Shown here: positions 34,409 to 47,425 of the stretch, piece after piece
How the letters are laid out: every line of letters begins with the position of its first letter
How positions within the stretch are numbered: the first letter of the stretch is position 1
NCBI GenBank assembly: GCA_964007475.1
Contig: OZ023273.1
Span: 40,921,525 to 40,985,524 of the forward strand
DNA from: Hybos culiciformis
Taxonomy: Eukaryota > Arthropoda > Insecta > Diptera > Hybotidae
DNA: 64,000 bases
Reading direction: 5' to 3'
The notes under the pieces: generated by a model
Seen by the model: the letters and a program-made list of their open reading frames with translations, nothing else
Databases searched by the model: none
What the model was told of the DNA's origin: nothing
Made by a program: the position numbers and the translations under genes

Positions 34409-37400
34409 ATAAAAAAAAATTATTTTTATATTTAATACAGAAAATACGAAGATATGAAATACTTCCGATTTAATTTTAAGGCTTTTAAATGGATATATTG
34501 TTGACTCATATAATGTGCAAGGTATAATAAAGAAAGTTTTTTATTGAATAATAATTTAATTGTTTAAATTTGAGTTCCAAAATTAAATTAAACAAACTTT
34601 GAACACATTTACAAATATTGTTTAATAAAACAAGAGAGACTTTTATGTTTTCCTTCGCTTTCAAATGAATTATCAAAAAATAGTGATTAAATTTGCTTCA
34701 TAAAGTTATTGGGGCACCAAGCTAAAATTGTACAAGAATACATACAGCTCAATAACAGCTAGAGGAATGTATAAGATGGGAAGATAATATTAAAAATTAT
34801 GATAGAAATAAAAATTGATCACCATTACCAACGAAAGAAGAAAACACAACGAAGTTAAATAAATCTAACAAAAAAAATTAAGATTCTGAAATTAGTTGAT
34901 GAAAGTTATTTCAAACAATTTTATACACATTGAATGTACGGACAAAAATTATTCAATTAATTTGACCAAAATAAAATTGTCAAAGTACACTTGCATAAGT
35001 TACCACTATATAAAAAAAATTAGATTTCTTAAATTTGAAAAAAAAAATTCAAATTAAATTTTATTTACTAAAACTTTTCAAAGCTTGTCTAATGAAATTT
35101 TGAAATTCTTAAATTGAACTTGATGCTAAGTGCCTTTATGTGTCTATAAGTTTCAATGACTTTAATTACTTAATGGATCAATTTTATATTTTTTTTCTTC
35201 CCTTTATCTCAATATTATTTATATGTACATTGTATATATATTATTTATGTGATATGTTTTGCACTCAATTTTCATTTGTCCATTTATTTGCACATTCAAA
35301 ACAAACAAACATATTATAGATGTATAGTTACAAGTTCATGTAATGTGAAAAATTCAATAGATATATTTTTTTCCTGTTTTCGGTTACACATTTTTTACAT
35401 AATAGGCTAACTTTCAATAACAATTCTTACTTAATAAGTTAACGATATGATATGATAATTCGATTTCTTTTTATTGTTTAGTAATATGTAAGTAGTTATA
35501 GACATATAGAATATCTTATAGAGTATTTCTTTGATATGATTTATTTAATTTTAAATGAGAAATTTTTTTTATAATATTATTATAATAATTATCAAACGAG
35601 TATTTCAGAAAGTTTAATTATGTTACGCACCAAATTTTATGATATTTTTTATATGAATATTTATAAATAAAAAAGTATGACTTATTTTCAATTAATTAGT
35701 AATTTCTCTGTTGTTCTCAGCATGGAAGACTATATGATTATCCGAGTCTCATAATAGAAGTATTCACAAATTCATCTTCTTCATATTATATATAATTTTC
35801 AATATCGTATGAACTTAACTACATACTATATGTATTTATATTGTTTTATACCTTAAATTGAATTTTCTCGGTTTAGTAATATTATTCCAAAATAAATTTC
35901 TATAAGTTTTTCTTTCTTTACCATAATAATTATGGTTAGTTCAATAACTTAAAATTTATCTTCATTATATGCATATGATGTATAATTCAATTTGAAAATA
36001 ACTTTTATTTTGAACATACAATACGCATTGTGTAGAATAGGAAACTTATCAAGGTTTTAAAATCAATAATATTATAAATGTTTACATTATGAATATTATA
36101 TTACAAATGTTTACATTATGAATATTATGTTTTTCTCTGGCATTATTAAATCATATCTTGCTGGCGAATTTTCTTGTATAAAAAAAAAATATTTTTCCTA
36201 TAAATCTAAAAATGTCGATGTTAGGAACCTTAAGACAACAACTTTTCAATAAGAATTAATTTTATTTGATAAAATGAAAAATGTTTGTTTTAATAATGAC
36301 GACTTTAATCGAACTTTACTGAAATAAAATCAAATTGTAATTCGATTTACAAATACATTTTTTTTTTGTAACATACCGTAATTACTTTTTATTTCAAGAT
36401 TTTAATTGGAATAAGTATATACCAGACCTACATTATATTGTAATGAAAGTTTTCATTTCCTTTATTTTATTCAATAATAATTTTTTTTTTAATTTTTTAC
36501 TAATTTGATGATAATCAGAAAACTAGAGGTTGGTTCAAAATTTTAACAAAATATTTACTGAGATATTAATTTTCATCAAAATAAATTTTAACCCCCCAAG
36601 TTCAAATACTTGGCCGTTTGATAGCTACTAACACCAAAATTAGCAATCTTAAATTGTTATTCGTCAGCTTGTATTAGAGTAAACAATGCTACAAATATTT
36701 TGGTATTAATTTGATAAGCATTATAGTGTGTGACGGCCAGATGGACGGACGGATAGAAATTTTAGATTTTTGATAGAAATAGAATGAAAACGAGGCGACA
36801 AATTTCCATGTACCTGAAAATTGAATCGTTAAAATTCTAATAAGCAAAAATCAAAATGAAATTTGATTTTTTCCAAATCTTGTTTCGCCCTCGTCGGCAA
36901 TTGGGCCACAAACTTTATGAAATATTAACTTTATTCTGTTTAAGCAATTTATTCTTGTTAAAAGTAGATATTTCGAATAAGAATGAAACTAAAAATTTGA
37001 TAATTTTTTATTTTTTATTTCCTTTAAGTCCTCTAAATTACAGAAAAGTTGAAGTTAGGTACACACATACAATGCATAGCATATAAATAATATTCGTTTT
37101 TTCTCATTTTATTTTTTTAATATATACAAAGAGAAGATTAAATTTTTCTTTCTTTAATGAAAACATAAAAGAAACATTTAAAGAAAATTATATGTATGTA
37201 TCTGACATACAAAAAACACATATCTTATGTGAAGCTTTCTTTCGACATTGTCACACCAAGGCGGATTACATAAAGAACAGCAAGATATAACAGCATTTTT
37301 GTACTAGATTTTATTAATAAGAAATTTACATATTCTTACTTTGTTTACCATCAAAGAATCAATAATAATGGTGTTATTCTAAGTCTCCTAATTTAATTAA

Positions 37401-37896
37401 AAATCAATGGAAATCTTTTATAATTATAATTACTAAAATTTTCTATACAATCAATGGAAGAAACCATTTTTTTTGTCTTGTGAAAGAAAACCTTAAAAAA
37501 CACAATTTTTTATTTGATATTTAAAGTATATTTATTTTGACATTTTCATAAACTCAGCAAGAAAATAAGGTTGATGAAATTTTAGACTAATGTCATGAGA
37601 AGATTAAATGTTATACTCGTATGTAATATTATGTTTTTAGTATTTTACATAATAATGTTAATACTGTATGCACAAAATTAAAAAAAAGAGCGCCAAACAA
37701 AGAATCTGGAAAATAATTTTTTTTTTATTTTTCAATGCCAAGAACATTATAAGTATAAATACAAGCAGCCTGGGAGACAGCTTCATCGATCCAAACAATT
37801 TTTTTTCTTTGAAATTAATAACTAATGATTCGACTAAATAAAAGATTTAAAGTCAGAATCTCACTAAAGTAAAAAAAAATACAAATAAATTCGGCT
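34409..37896. other. AT-rich non-coding sequence
   Basis: No gene supported. A 29-bp unit is tandemly duplicated at about 36067-36129. A GC-richer spot at 36725-36800 (GACGGCCAGATGGACGGACG) resembles 41448-41470 (GACAGACAGACGGATAG), suggesting an old shared repeat. The frame at 36856-37086 has no motif. Confidence 0.55.
36067..36129. repeat. 29-bp tandem duplication
   Basis: AAATGTTTACATTATGAATA occurs at 36076 and again at 36105, within two copies of a 29-bp unit. Confidence 0.85.
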
Positions 37897-38374
37897 CCTT
37901 TAATAGCGCCGCCTGACATAGCGCCACCCGAGAAACTGAAATAGCGCCGCCAAGAGGGCGGCACTAATTCAGTTGAAATTGAAATAGTGCCACTAATTTA
38001 TTTTTAATTGGATTCAAACTGAAATAGTGCCGCTACGCGTCAATCGCGGCGATTTTTCAGTTTGGAATTGGCGTTATTAATTCACTTTCAACTGAAATTG
38101 TGCCGCCAATCCAGAAAACTGATATCGGCGGCTCTATTTCAGTTTTATATTATAACAAGATTGGCCGGCACTATTTCACTTGGAACTGAAATAGTGCCGC
38201 CAGCAAAAATCATGTTTGTGCGAAGCGAATAGAACGCGGTAGCAATCACCCATTATGCACAACAGCTTTTCCATATATTTTGTACGGCCAACTTTCTTTT
38301 TCACGCGAATTGACCTATTTAATGTGGAAAAAGAATTTCGGAGAACGGGGGACGGCTGCCGGCTCCCCCGAATC

Positions 38375-38382
38375 CCCTAGGG
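38375..38382. repeat. 8-bp target-site duplication, left copy
   Basis: CCCTAGGG is repeated exactly at 38934-38941 outside the hAT ends. The target is itself a palindrome. Confidence 0.93.
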
Positions 38383-38933
38383 CAGAGCATCCCAACCTGG
38401 GGTCCATGGACCCCTTGGGGGTACGTTAACCAAATCTGAGAGGTACGTGGAACTGTTCGTATTGAAAAAAATACATGTATATCCTTTTTACGGCTTACAC
38501 ATAATTTCAAAATCTAATTTTCTTTCCAAAATTTTGTGAATTGTGTATAATTGTGTATATTTTAAATAAGTATATTAAACATAACGAAATCTTCAAAAAA
38601 AATGTTGATGGTATCATTCCTCCAACTTTTAATGTCGATAATTGGATTAGAAACGCCTTCACAATTTCATTAGACAAGATTGTTAACACTGATAATGATG
38701 ACGCAAAAGATGAACCCATTGACTTGAGAAATAACATGAAAACTCGCAGTGATTTTGAAACAATAATGCTGGATCAATTTTGGTGCTAACAAAGCGAGGC
38801 GTATCTAATCACAACGTGCGTTTAAATTTTTTATTCCGTTTGTTATAACCTGTATGTACTCTTTTTTAGGGGTACGTAAAGATTCAAATCATTATCAAGG
38901 GGTACAAATATTTCAAAAGGTTGGGAACCATTG
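38383..38933. mobile_element. hAT element nested in the GCCGCC element, 551 bp
   Basis: The left end CAGAGCATCCCAACCTGGGG and right end read inward CAATGGTTCCCAACCTTTTG are inverted repeats of the common CAGTGGTTCCCAACC hAT type. The second base of the right end departs from the CAG rule. Exact 8-bp duplications CCCTAGGG flank it. A transposase remnant lies inside on the plus strand. Its position inside another element dates it as the younger insertion. Confidence 0.93.
38541..38840 (+). pseudogene. hAT transposase fragment, SCAND3/ZBED-like
   Basis: An open segment to 38789 includes PPTFNVDNWIRNAFTISLDK and ends EPIDLRNNMKTRSDFETIML then DQFW. This matches the conserved stretch of SCAND3/ZBED5-like hAT proteins where (D/E)E.IDL..D...K..F......FW precedes the C-terminal dimerisation region. 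After the tryptophan the frame is broken by stops, although a weak continuation can be read to about 38840. No zinc finger or catalytic core is present. Confidence 0.72.
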
Positions 38934-39099
38934 CCCTAGGGCACATTTTTTTTGCACTTTTCGCGCGAAGCGAATGGGATAGCAGTCACCTACTATGCGA
39001 TAGCAGTCACCTACTATGCACGATAGCTTTTACATACATTTTGCATAGTTTTTCGCGGTTATAACAATTTTTTTTCACCCTTTCTGGATCGTCAGACAT

Positions 39100-39155
39100 T
39101 TTTGTAGCGGTGCTAATTCAAAAAAATTTTGAATTAGTGCCGCCAATTCAGAAAA
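39100..39155. repeat. Short perfect hairpin within the GCCGCC element
   Basis: GCGGTGCTAATTCAAAA is followed after a few bases by a near-perfect reverse complement (TTTTGAATTAGTGCCGC), giving a stem of about 17 bp. It uses the same GCCGC/AATTC words as the rest of the element. Confidence 0.75.
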
Positions 39156-39359
39156 ATGAAATCGGTGGCGCTATTTCAGTTTGAAATTGGCGGCATTAAT
39201 TCAGTTTCAACTGAAATAGTGCCGCCAATTCAGAAAACTGATATCGGCGGCGCTATTTCAGATTTACATGAACTATTTCAGTTTTAGTTTAATATCGAAA
39301 ATGCGGCGGCGCTGTTTCAGTTTCTCGGGCGGCACTATGTCAGGCGGCACTATTTCAGG

Positions 39360-42300
39360 TCATCAAAAATTCATTCCATTTTTAATGAATATTCACATGA
39401 ATGCCTCAGAATCAGGAACTTGATACAGTATCCCAACCGTATACTAAAGTTGGTTATTTTAATTTTATCTATTTCATAAAAGAAAACAATGTCAATGTAT
39501 TTTCAAGCCGAACTCTTGAATGATTAATTTTAAAAAAAATCAGTAATAAGTCATTGAAATAATGTCGGAAAACGATTTTTTTTTTTCTGATATTCTAATC
39601 GGATTAACTTTTTTTTTTCTTAAATTTGCTTTTTCAACTTACAAGCTAAACTTTAGAGATACATTATTCAACAAACAATTAAATTGCTTATAACTTAAAA
39701 AAAAGTTTTTGAAATTCCATTTTTTTTTGTACGTACATATATATGTGTGTACATACATAATATACATACAATGTTTGTACATAGTAGACACATACATTTT
39801 CAATGGAAATGAAAAAAAAAAATACTACATTCTCCTGCAGGGATTTAGCAATCAAGGTAAAGAATATCCTTAAAACAGTTTCAGAATTAATACAGCAACA
39901 AGCATATAACAGCAACAGCAGGATATTCCCATGTTATGTTAAACGTATTTTTCTTTGATTTAATAATATATATAGATGTATATGTATAGTTAAAGGAGAT
40001 GTGTATATTTGTGACATAGAAATTCTTGATTTGTAGCTTTTTGAAATAAAATTTCTTAAATGTCTTGCTTCAACATACAAAATTTATAAACGTACATAAT
40101 GTATGTTGAAGTAGATATATACACAGAATTAAAGTAATGTGAATCGGTGACACAATTTACTATCTTCTAGGAATTTCAATCTTAAAAAAATAAATAAGTA
40201 AATACGATCGTATACGCTTATTGTGTGGTTGAAAAAAAAAGATTTTATAAAATATTGATGAGCCACAGGCAACTGATTGTCATTCCTTGTAACCCTGACG
40301 GTATACTTAAGGTGTCAAATTTTTCTTTGTGAACTTAGTATGTAACCATAATTATTTGAATGCATTGTGTGTGTGTATATTTTTATTTCCTTTAATTTTG
40401 CTTCGAGTATGTTACTTTAATATCTCTGCATGATGTATTACTTTGGAAAAGAACTTCTAGAAACAATCCTTAAATAAAAATGAAAAAATCAAATACATTT
40501 TTTAGAGTTTTCATCAACGTAGTTGCGTAGTATTTTCAGACTTTGAGTTTTATTTGAATTAAAATAAAATCATTGGAAAAAGATATGCTGATTTCTGATT
40601 ATGATCGTATGTCTAATTTTTATGTTATTTACTTTAACTAAAAATGTGCTTATACTTGAAAGTACCTGTCCCTGAATACTTCAATTTCTCTTTTCGATAT
40701 ACATATTGTGGTTGCTATTCTAAAATTTCTTCTATAAAATTCATTTGTTAAAGCGTTTCCTTTTAGGATTAATTTTTTTTTTTTAATTCAAATCTACGCT
40801 ACAATTACTTACTTTATTTTTATTACACAAAAAGTGTCTTATTTATATTTTGAATCTTTTTTTTTTATATCTGTATTATACTTAGTAAATTATGCATGGT
40901 AGTGGCATCTTTTACTTTATGCTAATGGTACTTTAACCACACAAAAAAACATACATCAAATTACTTATCCTTATTGTGATATAACCCAAAAAAAAAAAAA
41001 AAGGTATGAAAAAAAATTGGTTAAAGTACTCTGTGAAAAAAGTATTTAAGATAAATATGAATGATGTTATCAAGAACATAACTGTTATTATGATAATGTT
41101 GATTATGATTAAGTAGAAAAATCGCAAAACATTTTTTTGGCTTCATAATTTTAAATTTTGCACTTTTCAAAACTATGAAATCATTATGTTTTAAAGAGTT
41201 TACAAATTTTTTAAAAATATACAGAACAGTACCCCGTAATGAAATACAGAGCCCGCTTTCAACGTTTAAATTTAAAATTTTTCCAGAATATTTTTAGATT
41301 TTTTCTAATATCACTATCTCTGTTCAAATACCAGTTTTCATCCCTGCAGTCGAATTCTTAGTCATAATCGGAGTGAAACTTTTTTTTCTGGTTCTTCAAT
41401 CAACTCATCGTTCAAGTGTAGTTTAATAGTTAAAAGCATTTAATTGCGCGACAGACAGACGGATAGAAAGTGAAAAATATAGTCCGTTTTTTTTTAATTT
41501 TTGATGTAAACGAGATTGTTTGAAACGCTTGATGCAGTGGCGGATTTACGTAAACGCAAAAATTAAAATAATATGAATCTCAAAAACTTCGTTTGTTCGT
41601 CAAGAATTTTTTGAAACTTAATATAAATATACATTGAATGTTACTATTTAAAATTAATGCAAGCTGGAACTTAACATCACTATTTACATTAACTTCTGGT
41701 CTTAGACTATAGAATTTTAAATTTTTGGAAAATTATTTTCCGGTAATAAATTGCATAAAATCAATTCGAATTTCGTTAAAGTTTTTAATTAAAATGTGTA
41801 TAATTTCCATGAATAAAAAACTTTCCTTAAGGCCACTTATGTCAATATAATGGAAAAAAAAAATAAAAATTATAAAAATAATTTACAGTATAATGAATTT
41901 TACAATTTCCAACAAATTTTTTGGTGCTTTTTAAAATACGCGTTTAACGTGAACGAAAAAATATTTTTCATTTTGTCTTTGGTTTTTTTTCGGATCAAAT
42001 TGATTTTATTATTTAATCAATTGAAAATTTCTTCTGTTTTACCCGTAGTATCATATAGTTAAAGGTATCATATATAGTTAGAAGTTATCATCATACCGAA
42101 AATTATCTATACCTATATATTCGTTATACTTATATAATCAAATCTATACCCTTTTATATTAAAAATAATAAATTTCCACAATTTTACAAATGAATTCTTT
42201 TATTGGTTAAGATTTTTGACAGAAATAATTCAATCAAATGATCTTCACTAAAGTGATGTGGTCATCCAAAATTCTATATTTAAATACCAAATTAGCACAA

Positions 42301-43990
42301 ATATATTACATACTAATAATATTATTTGCAAAAATGTAATAATAATGCAATATTATCCACATAAAATACCTGAGATAAATTATATGAACAATATAATTTC
42401 AACAAAAATAAGTAGGTACATTTTATATTAAGTATATATTTAAAATAATAAAATTACATAAGAGTGATAATTTAGAGATAAGTTTAGAGCTGTGTAAATT
42501 TTTTTTTTGCAGTTGCTAAAAATATAATTTCCAAAAAATTGTACTCCCTTCAGGTGATAAAATTTTAAGTGAAATGGTAATTTTTTTTTTTTTTTTTCAT
42601 AATATTTTCTAATAAATATGCTATAAACATGAAAAATAATTAAAATATATTTTTACGATTATTTTGCATATATTTGTTAATATAAATTTGTACAAAAATT
42701 ATAATGGGTACATATTTATTTATGTATATGTTTTTATTTATAAACAAATATGTTCTTGTTGTGTACACAATATACATAATATATATAGAAATAAATTTCA
42801 GGATACCAAAAAATGAAAGGATATGTGTTGATTAATAAAATGTTTTCAAATAAAATTTTTGGTAGGAAAAATAAATTTAATTTACACGACAAGATTTTTA
42901 AATTATCTCAAGTGTTTATTACCTTTAGGAAAAATTAATTTATTTTAGGGAAAATTTTAGTTAATATATGAAATATATTTTCATCCATATTAACTGGGTA
43001 AAATGTAGAAAATCATAAAAAAAAATCATATACCTATGTTAATTATTTAATAAAATAAAAAAAAATTGTTTTTCTTTCTTTGTAATTAATTATCGTGTAA
43101 TTATACGAGAAATTTATTTATTCTATCAGTATTGTTATATTCAAATGGTTGACATGTCCTTCTTGATGTCTGCAATGCAGTTATCAGAAATAAGTTTGTG
43201 ATATAACAATTAGAAATGTTTGAATTTCAAAAGAAAGAATTTTTTATGAGCGCAACATAGATAATATTTTCAAATTTTTTTTTTTTGAAGAATTTTGTGA
43301 AAATAAACGTTTATTTCAATATTAAGAAACATTTTAACCAGATTTATTTTGTACAAATCATATAAAAATTATAAAAAAGCGCCTATTCCATTACTAATGT
43401 TTTGTGAAATAAAATTCAATGTAAATTAAAGGACCCACAACATATCTGTGACAATATGTCTTATTTTATGTTGTTCTTTATGTTCTTTATATATACCACT
43501 ATAGACCGGTTGGGCCGCCACCCTAACCTAACCTATGTTTTTACGACATAATTCTACCAAAAAAGCTGCAAGTCTTTATATGATGCCGATAGTTATTATT
43601 AATTATTAATAACATAATATTAATAATAAACAAATGTATATAGAAAACAATTCGTATATATATAAAAGTTTCACACCATACAACTTTAAAAATTTTCCAC
43701 ATGAATAATCAGTTCATTTTTCTTTATGATCTTTAAAATATTTCCAATCAAAAAATATAATATTCTTTTCCATGTATCTCGTCTTTTATAAAAACCTACA
43801 ATAGCACTAATAGCAGGGTTATGATGGAAGCCAAAAATTTGTATGGATAAAATACTATTAAGGAATTATTTAAAATTGTTTTTAAAAATTATTAAAAAAA
43901 ATTGCATATATGTAGGTTCAAATCTACCAATGATTTTTTCTATGATTTTCTATTTTAAATTTAAAGAAATCTTTGTATCTGAGAGAACAT
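39360..43990. other. AT-rich non-coding sequence
   Basis: No gene supported. A lone hAT-like end CAGTGGCGGATTTACG lies at about 41534 with no partner found. CCTAACCTAACCTATG at 43520-43540 is a short degenerate pentamer run. Frames at 39688-39915, 40933-41127 and 41850-42062 are AT-driven. Confidence 0.55.
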
Positions 43991-44152
43991 CTAACTAACT
44001 GAAAGATTTATTTTGCTAAGAAGGTGAGGAAGTATAACAACACAATAAAGATAGCCGTTCTTTATAGGATCTCTACGTTGGCTCCGAATTAACTCATCCT
44101 GTAACCAAAGGTAAACCTCCAACAATAAATTTACTATACATTGTGTAGTATA
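43991..44152 (-). pseudogene. Protein-like open segment of unknown origin
   Basis: A minus-strand frame without an ATG (54 codons) reads EVYLWLQDELIRSQRRDPIK then NGYLYCVVILPHLLSKI before a stop at 43991-43993. It is clearly less AT-rich than its flanks between 44030 and 44125 and its amino acid mix is balanced. A possible acceptor (CTTTGGTTACAG before GATGAG) lies inside it, but no clear donor follows. It could be an exon or a transposon relic. I do not recognise it. Confidence 0.28.
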
Positions 44153-45119
44153 TTATGTATATGCAGTACTATAGTATGTGTTTTTAGAGTTATAAAGAAG
44201 TAAAATATCATAACATGCATTGAATAGAATTTGTAATCGTAAAAAGAAATGTCTTTTATTTTGAACATACAAATAACAAGTTCGAATAATTTAAATTTTA
44301 CAATGTTGTTTTTTAAATTTTATATATTAAAAAGCTAATTTAGACTCTATGCTCATTGAATACAAAAATAAAAGAAAATTGAAAGAAACAGCTAATGTAA
44401 TAGAATTTTACAGATATACAGATTAGGCTTGTCAATTTAAGTCTCGTCAATCATTTTGTCTCCTTGATATTAAATAACAAAAGAATAAAAAAAAAAATTA
44501 TTCTTTAAAAATATTATATTTTTTGGTAAGTTCTTAACAAGAAAATTGAAGTATGTAGCTACACTTTATATTCACATAAATATATATTAAACAATAAAGG
44601 AAAGGAAACAATGGATAATCCTTATTGATTTTTTATTGTGCAAATGTGTTAAGATTAACGATAAGAAACACTGTTATTATCAGCTTATTGGTATCACTTT
44701 GAGCCCTAAAAAGCAGTTTTTTATTTTATTTTTTCTCTTAAAAATTGATAAAATATTATTTTATTCGGAAGCATTTGGAAAAATGATCCACTTACCTTTT
44801 CTCTTAATTAAATTGGAAGAAATTTTCGCTTTTGTACACGTAAAAAATAATTGTATTTAAGTGAGAAACTTATTCTTATAATTCTAGTAACTTAGAATTT
44901 TTTCTGATTTCAGCAAATAAAACAACATTGTGATTAAAACCAATGATTATTATATTATTGCTAGATATTTCTATAATTGTTTATGTAAATATAATGAAAA
45001 ATATTATAGGAAATAATTCACTTTTTTAACTTGTTCACACAACTTTTTAGTCACAGTAACGTACTTTTAGTTGACCTTAAACACACATAGAAACATCACT
45101 ATGGATGGAATCGTCTCGA
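44153..45119. other. AT-rich non-coding sequence
   Basis: Nothing recognised; the frame at 44636-44860 has no motif. Confidence 0.55.
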
Positions 45120-45410
45120 TATTCTGTGTTGCAAAATTCTGCATAGGGAAAAAAAATCAGTGTTGCAAAATGCTGAACCAAAATTGTTCTGACAAAACTC
45201 TTAATTCCAAAATTGTGTATGAAAAACAGTATGAAAAGTTCGGTTTTACAAAATTTTGCTATTCAATTGCGAAATTGTGCTTGAGATAATGCTGAATTTC
45301 AAAAAAAGGATAAAAACTTATAGCTTTTAGTTTTATAATTGGTGTATTGGAAATTAGTTTTGGTTATTAATTAACCTTGAAATACAAAATTTTGAACCCA
45401 AAACCTGTCC
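45120..45410. repeat. Word-repeat region (KCAAAATTNTG)
   Basis: Variants of one word recur about eight times: TTGCAAAATTCTG, TTGCAAAATGCTG, CCAAAATTGTTCTG, CCAAAATTGTG, TTACAAAATTTTG, TGCGAAATTGTG, TACAAAATTTTG. This is the internal organisation seen in the TA-flanked elements, but I could not define terminal inverted repeats. The open frames through it follow from the repeated words. Confidence 0.45.
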
Positions 45411-47337
45411 TTTTGTATAATTTGGAACCCTACTGCTGTTACAATCCTAGCAGGAGCTGCCCAGTGAAATAGCAAGTTTTTAAAGTATTTATACAATGCT
45501 GTAGTACATGACTTGATATTTACATTAATACATTTAATATTATTAGTATTTATGACTTTATTCAAGATTGTTTAATTGATTTTAACATTTTATTTATGAT
45601 ATAATATCATAACAACTTTTCACCAGCAAATGATACGATTATACTTTTTTTTTTAATTATTTTCAGATCATAGACCTCAACTTTAACAGTATATATATTG
45701 AAGAAAAAATCTTAATGACATAACGATGACAGAATAAAAGAAAAATAATAATAATGCCTTTTTTTTGAACATTTGGCCAATCTTTTTCTATATTATCTTC
45801 AAGGCATAATCTATAATTTTTATTGAAGTCGAATTATATATGAACCCCATCAGTAATTTTACAAATAAACACGATTTTGAAAATTGAGATGATTTTTGAA
45901 TCGAAAATTATTCAGACAAAAAGGATTTGAATTTAAAAAAAAAAATTTTTTTTTTGATTGGATATAGAATACATTATTCAAAATTTTAAAAGAGATTTTT
46001 TGATAAAAAAAAAAAAAATTATTTAATGGATTTCCACTTATCATCATAAAAAAAAATATGTACACATTTCATAATTACAAAATATGCCCAAAGATAGAAA
46101 ATATAAGTTGCACGCAATAAACAAAGTGTCGGTTTCATATAAGGGGACACTTTTCTTTTAAGAATTCTTTTTTTGATATTTTTCCTCGAGTATTATTTAT
46201 TCAAGCCTACAGCTTGAACGGATTTCATTTTCCGCATTCTTTTTTAATTCTGAATAATAGAAACAACGAATTCTCCAAAATATTTTTCATTGTCTTAAAA
46301 CATAGTTCTTCTTATGCAAAAAAAAAAAATAACCAAATTTCAAACGAAAAATTTTCCATTTTCATTTATCAACAGAATTAGCTTCAACACTTTTTTTTTT
46401 CATTCAAATATTTTCTATCGTCTAAGGAGATTTCAACTCGTTCTATGGTTATTAAAAATAATTTCGTTGTTTTCATCAAACCAAAAATAAAAAATAAAGA
46501 AAAAAAAAAAGAGCTTAATTTCAATTTATGTTAAAAATTTCATCACTCAGCAACATAACAAAACTATAATTTTCTTCCTTAAAAATAACAACATTGTTGA
46601 TTGTTTGTGAAATGAGTAAAAATTTGTTAGCATTTCAATCAACTAAACAGATGTATCATTTCTGGTTTTGTTATTTTTCACCCAAAATGTAAAAGTTTAA
46701 ATTGCTTCTGGCGGTTTTTTAACTTCTCTGTTGTGATTTTTCTATAATTTTAAAACACGAATATTTTGATTATATATATTTTCATACAATGGTTTATTTA
46801 TTTTCAAGTTGGTTTTTTTTTTGTTTTTTTTTTTTTTTGTTCGTTAGATCATATTGAAATTGGATTAATTTTTTATTTTATTTTTTTTTTTTAATTTAGA
46901 GCAGCTAAAATAGGAGTATAATAAAAAAAATTGAAAAATTGATTGGAAAATTTCCTAAACAAATTCGTAGAACGTAATATATATAAAAATACAATATAAA
47001 TTTTCTTAATTTTTAAAAATAATTTGAAAAATAAAAATTCCGAGGAAATGAATTTAAATATCATAATTTATTTTATTTTCAAGGCCATGGTCATTTTATC
47101 CAATTTTTTTTATTTCTATATATAAAATAAATGGTTTTATGTTTTATTTTCTAATATTTATGTAATATGATTCTCATTTTTATGAAATTCCTTAAAATTA
47201 ATTTATTTCTATTTTCATAAAATCATAATTACTAAAATCTATATTTAAAAAAAATTATCTACGTTGTTTTAGAAAACTATTGAAACGTTTGACTTTTGAC
47301 AGTTTGACTTTTGAAAACTTTATTCTTCATTTTCATC
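45411..47337. other. AT-rich non-coding sequence
   Basis: No gene supported. A short GC-richer stretch at 45400-45465 is open on the minus strand (ARIVTAVGFQIIQKDRFW) but without splice or domain support. Confidence 0.5.
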
Positions 47338-47425
47338 ATGAAGTCAGAAGTCATGGTTAGTGGTATTGATTGCCCTTATTCTATGTTCGGTCGTGGGTTC
47401 GAATTCCACCTCGGACTGGAGTTCA
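47338..47425 (+). pseudogene. tRNA-like sequence, isolated
   Basis: The A box TGGTTAGTGGTATTGA and a B box GGTTCGAATTCC are at tRNA-like spacing, in a GC-richer island of about 80 bp. AGTC upstream and GACT downstream could form part of an acceptor stem, but most acceptor pairs fail and the anticodon arm does not fold well. It differs from the tRNA-Cys-like cores and from the satellite copies. It may be the head of a SINE or a tRNA pseudogene; no tail or target duplication was recognised. Confidence 0.55.

Larger units (their letters stand above)
37897..39359. mobile_element. GC-rich inverted-repeat element with GCCGCC words, carrying a nested hAT
   Basis: Terminal inverted repeats of ~50 bp: the left runs from CCTTTAATAGCGCCGCCTGA through CCGAGAAACTGAAA, and the right read inward from CCTGAAATAGTGCCGCCTGA through CCGAGAAACTGAAA. 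Both shoulders repeat ACTGAAATAGTGCCGCC variants many times in both orientations. Inside, an ~80 bp block (GCGCGAAGCGAAT...) occurs in direct orientation near 38216 and 38960, and GATAGCAGTCACCTACTATGC is itself duplicated near 38979-39020. A 551-bp hAT element with its duplication splits it, so the original length was about 900 bp. I could not identify a target duplication at the outer ends. Confidence 0.88.

Noticed and set aside
41534..41550. hAT-like terminal sequence CAGTGGCGGATTTACG
   Set aside because: Single end only; too short to call an element.
43520..43540. CCTAACCTAACC as an interstitial telomere repeat
   Set aside because: Fewer than three degenerate units; short runs like this are common in insect DNA.
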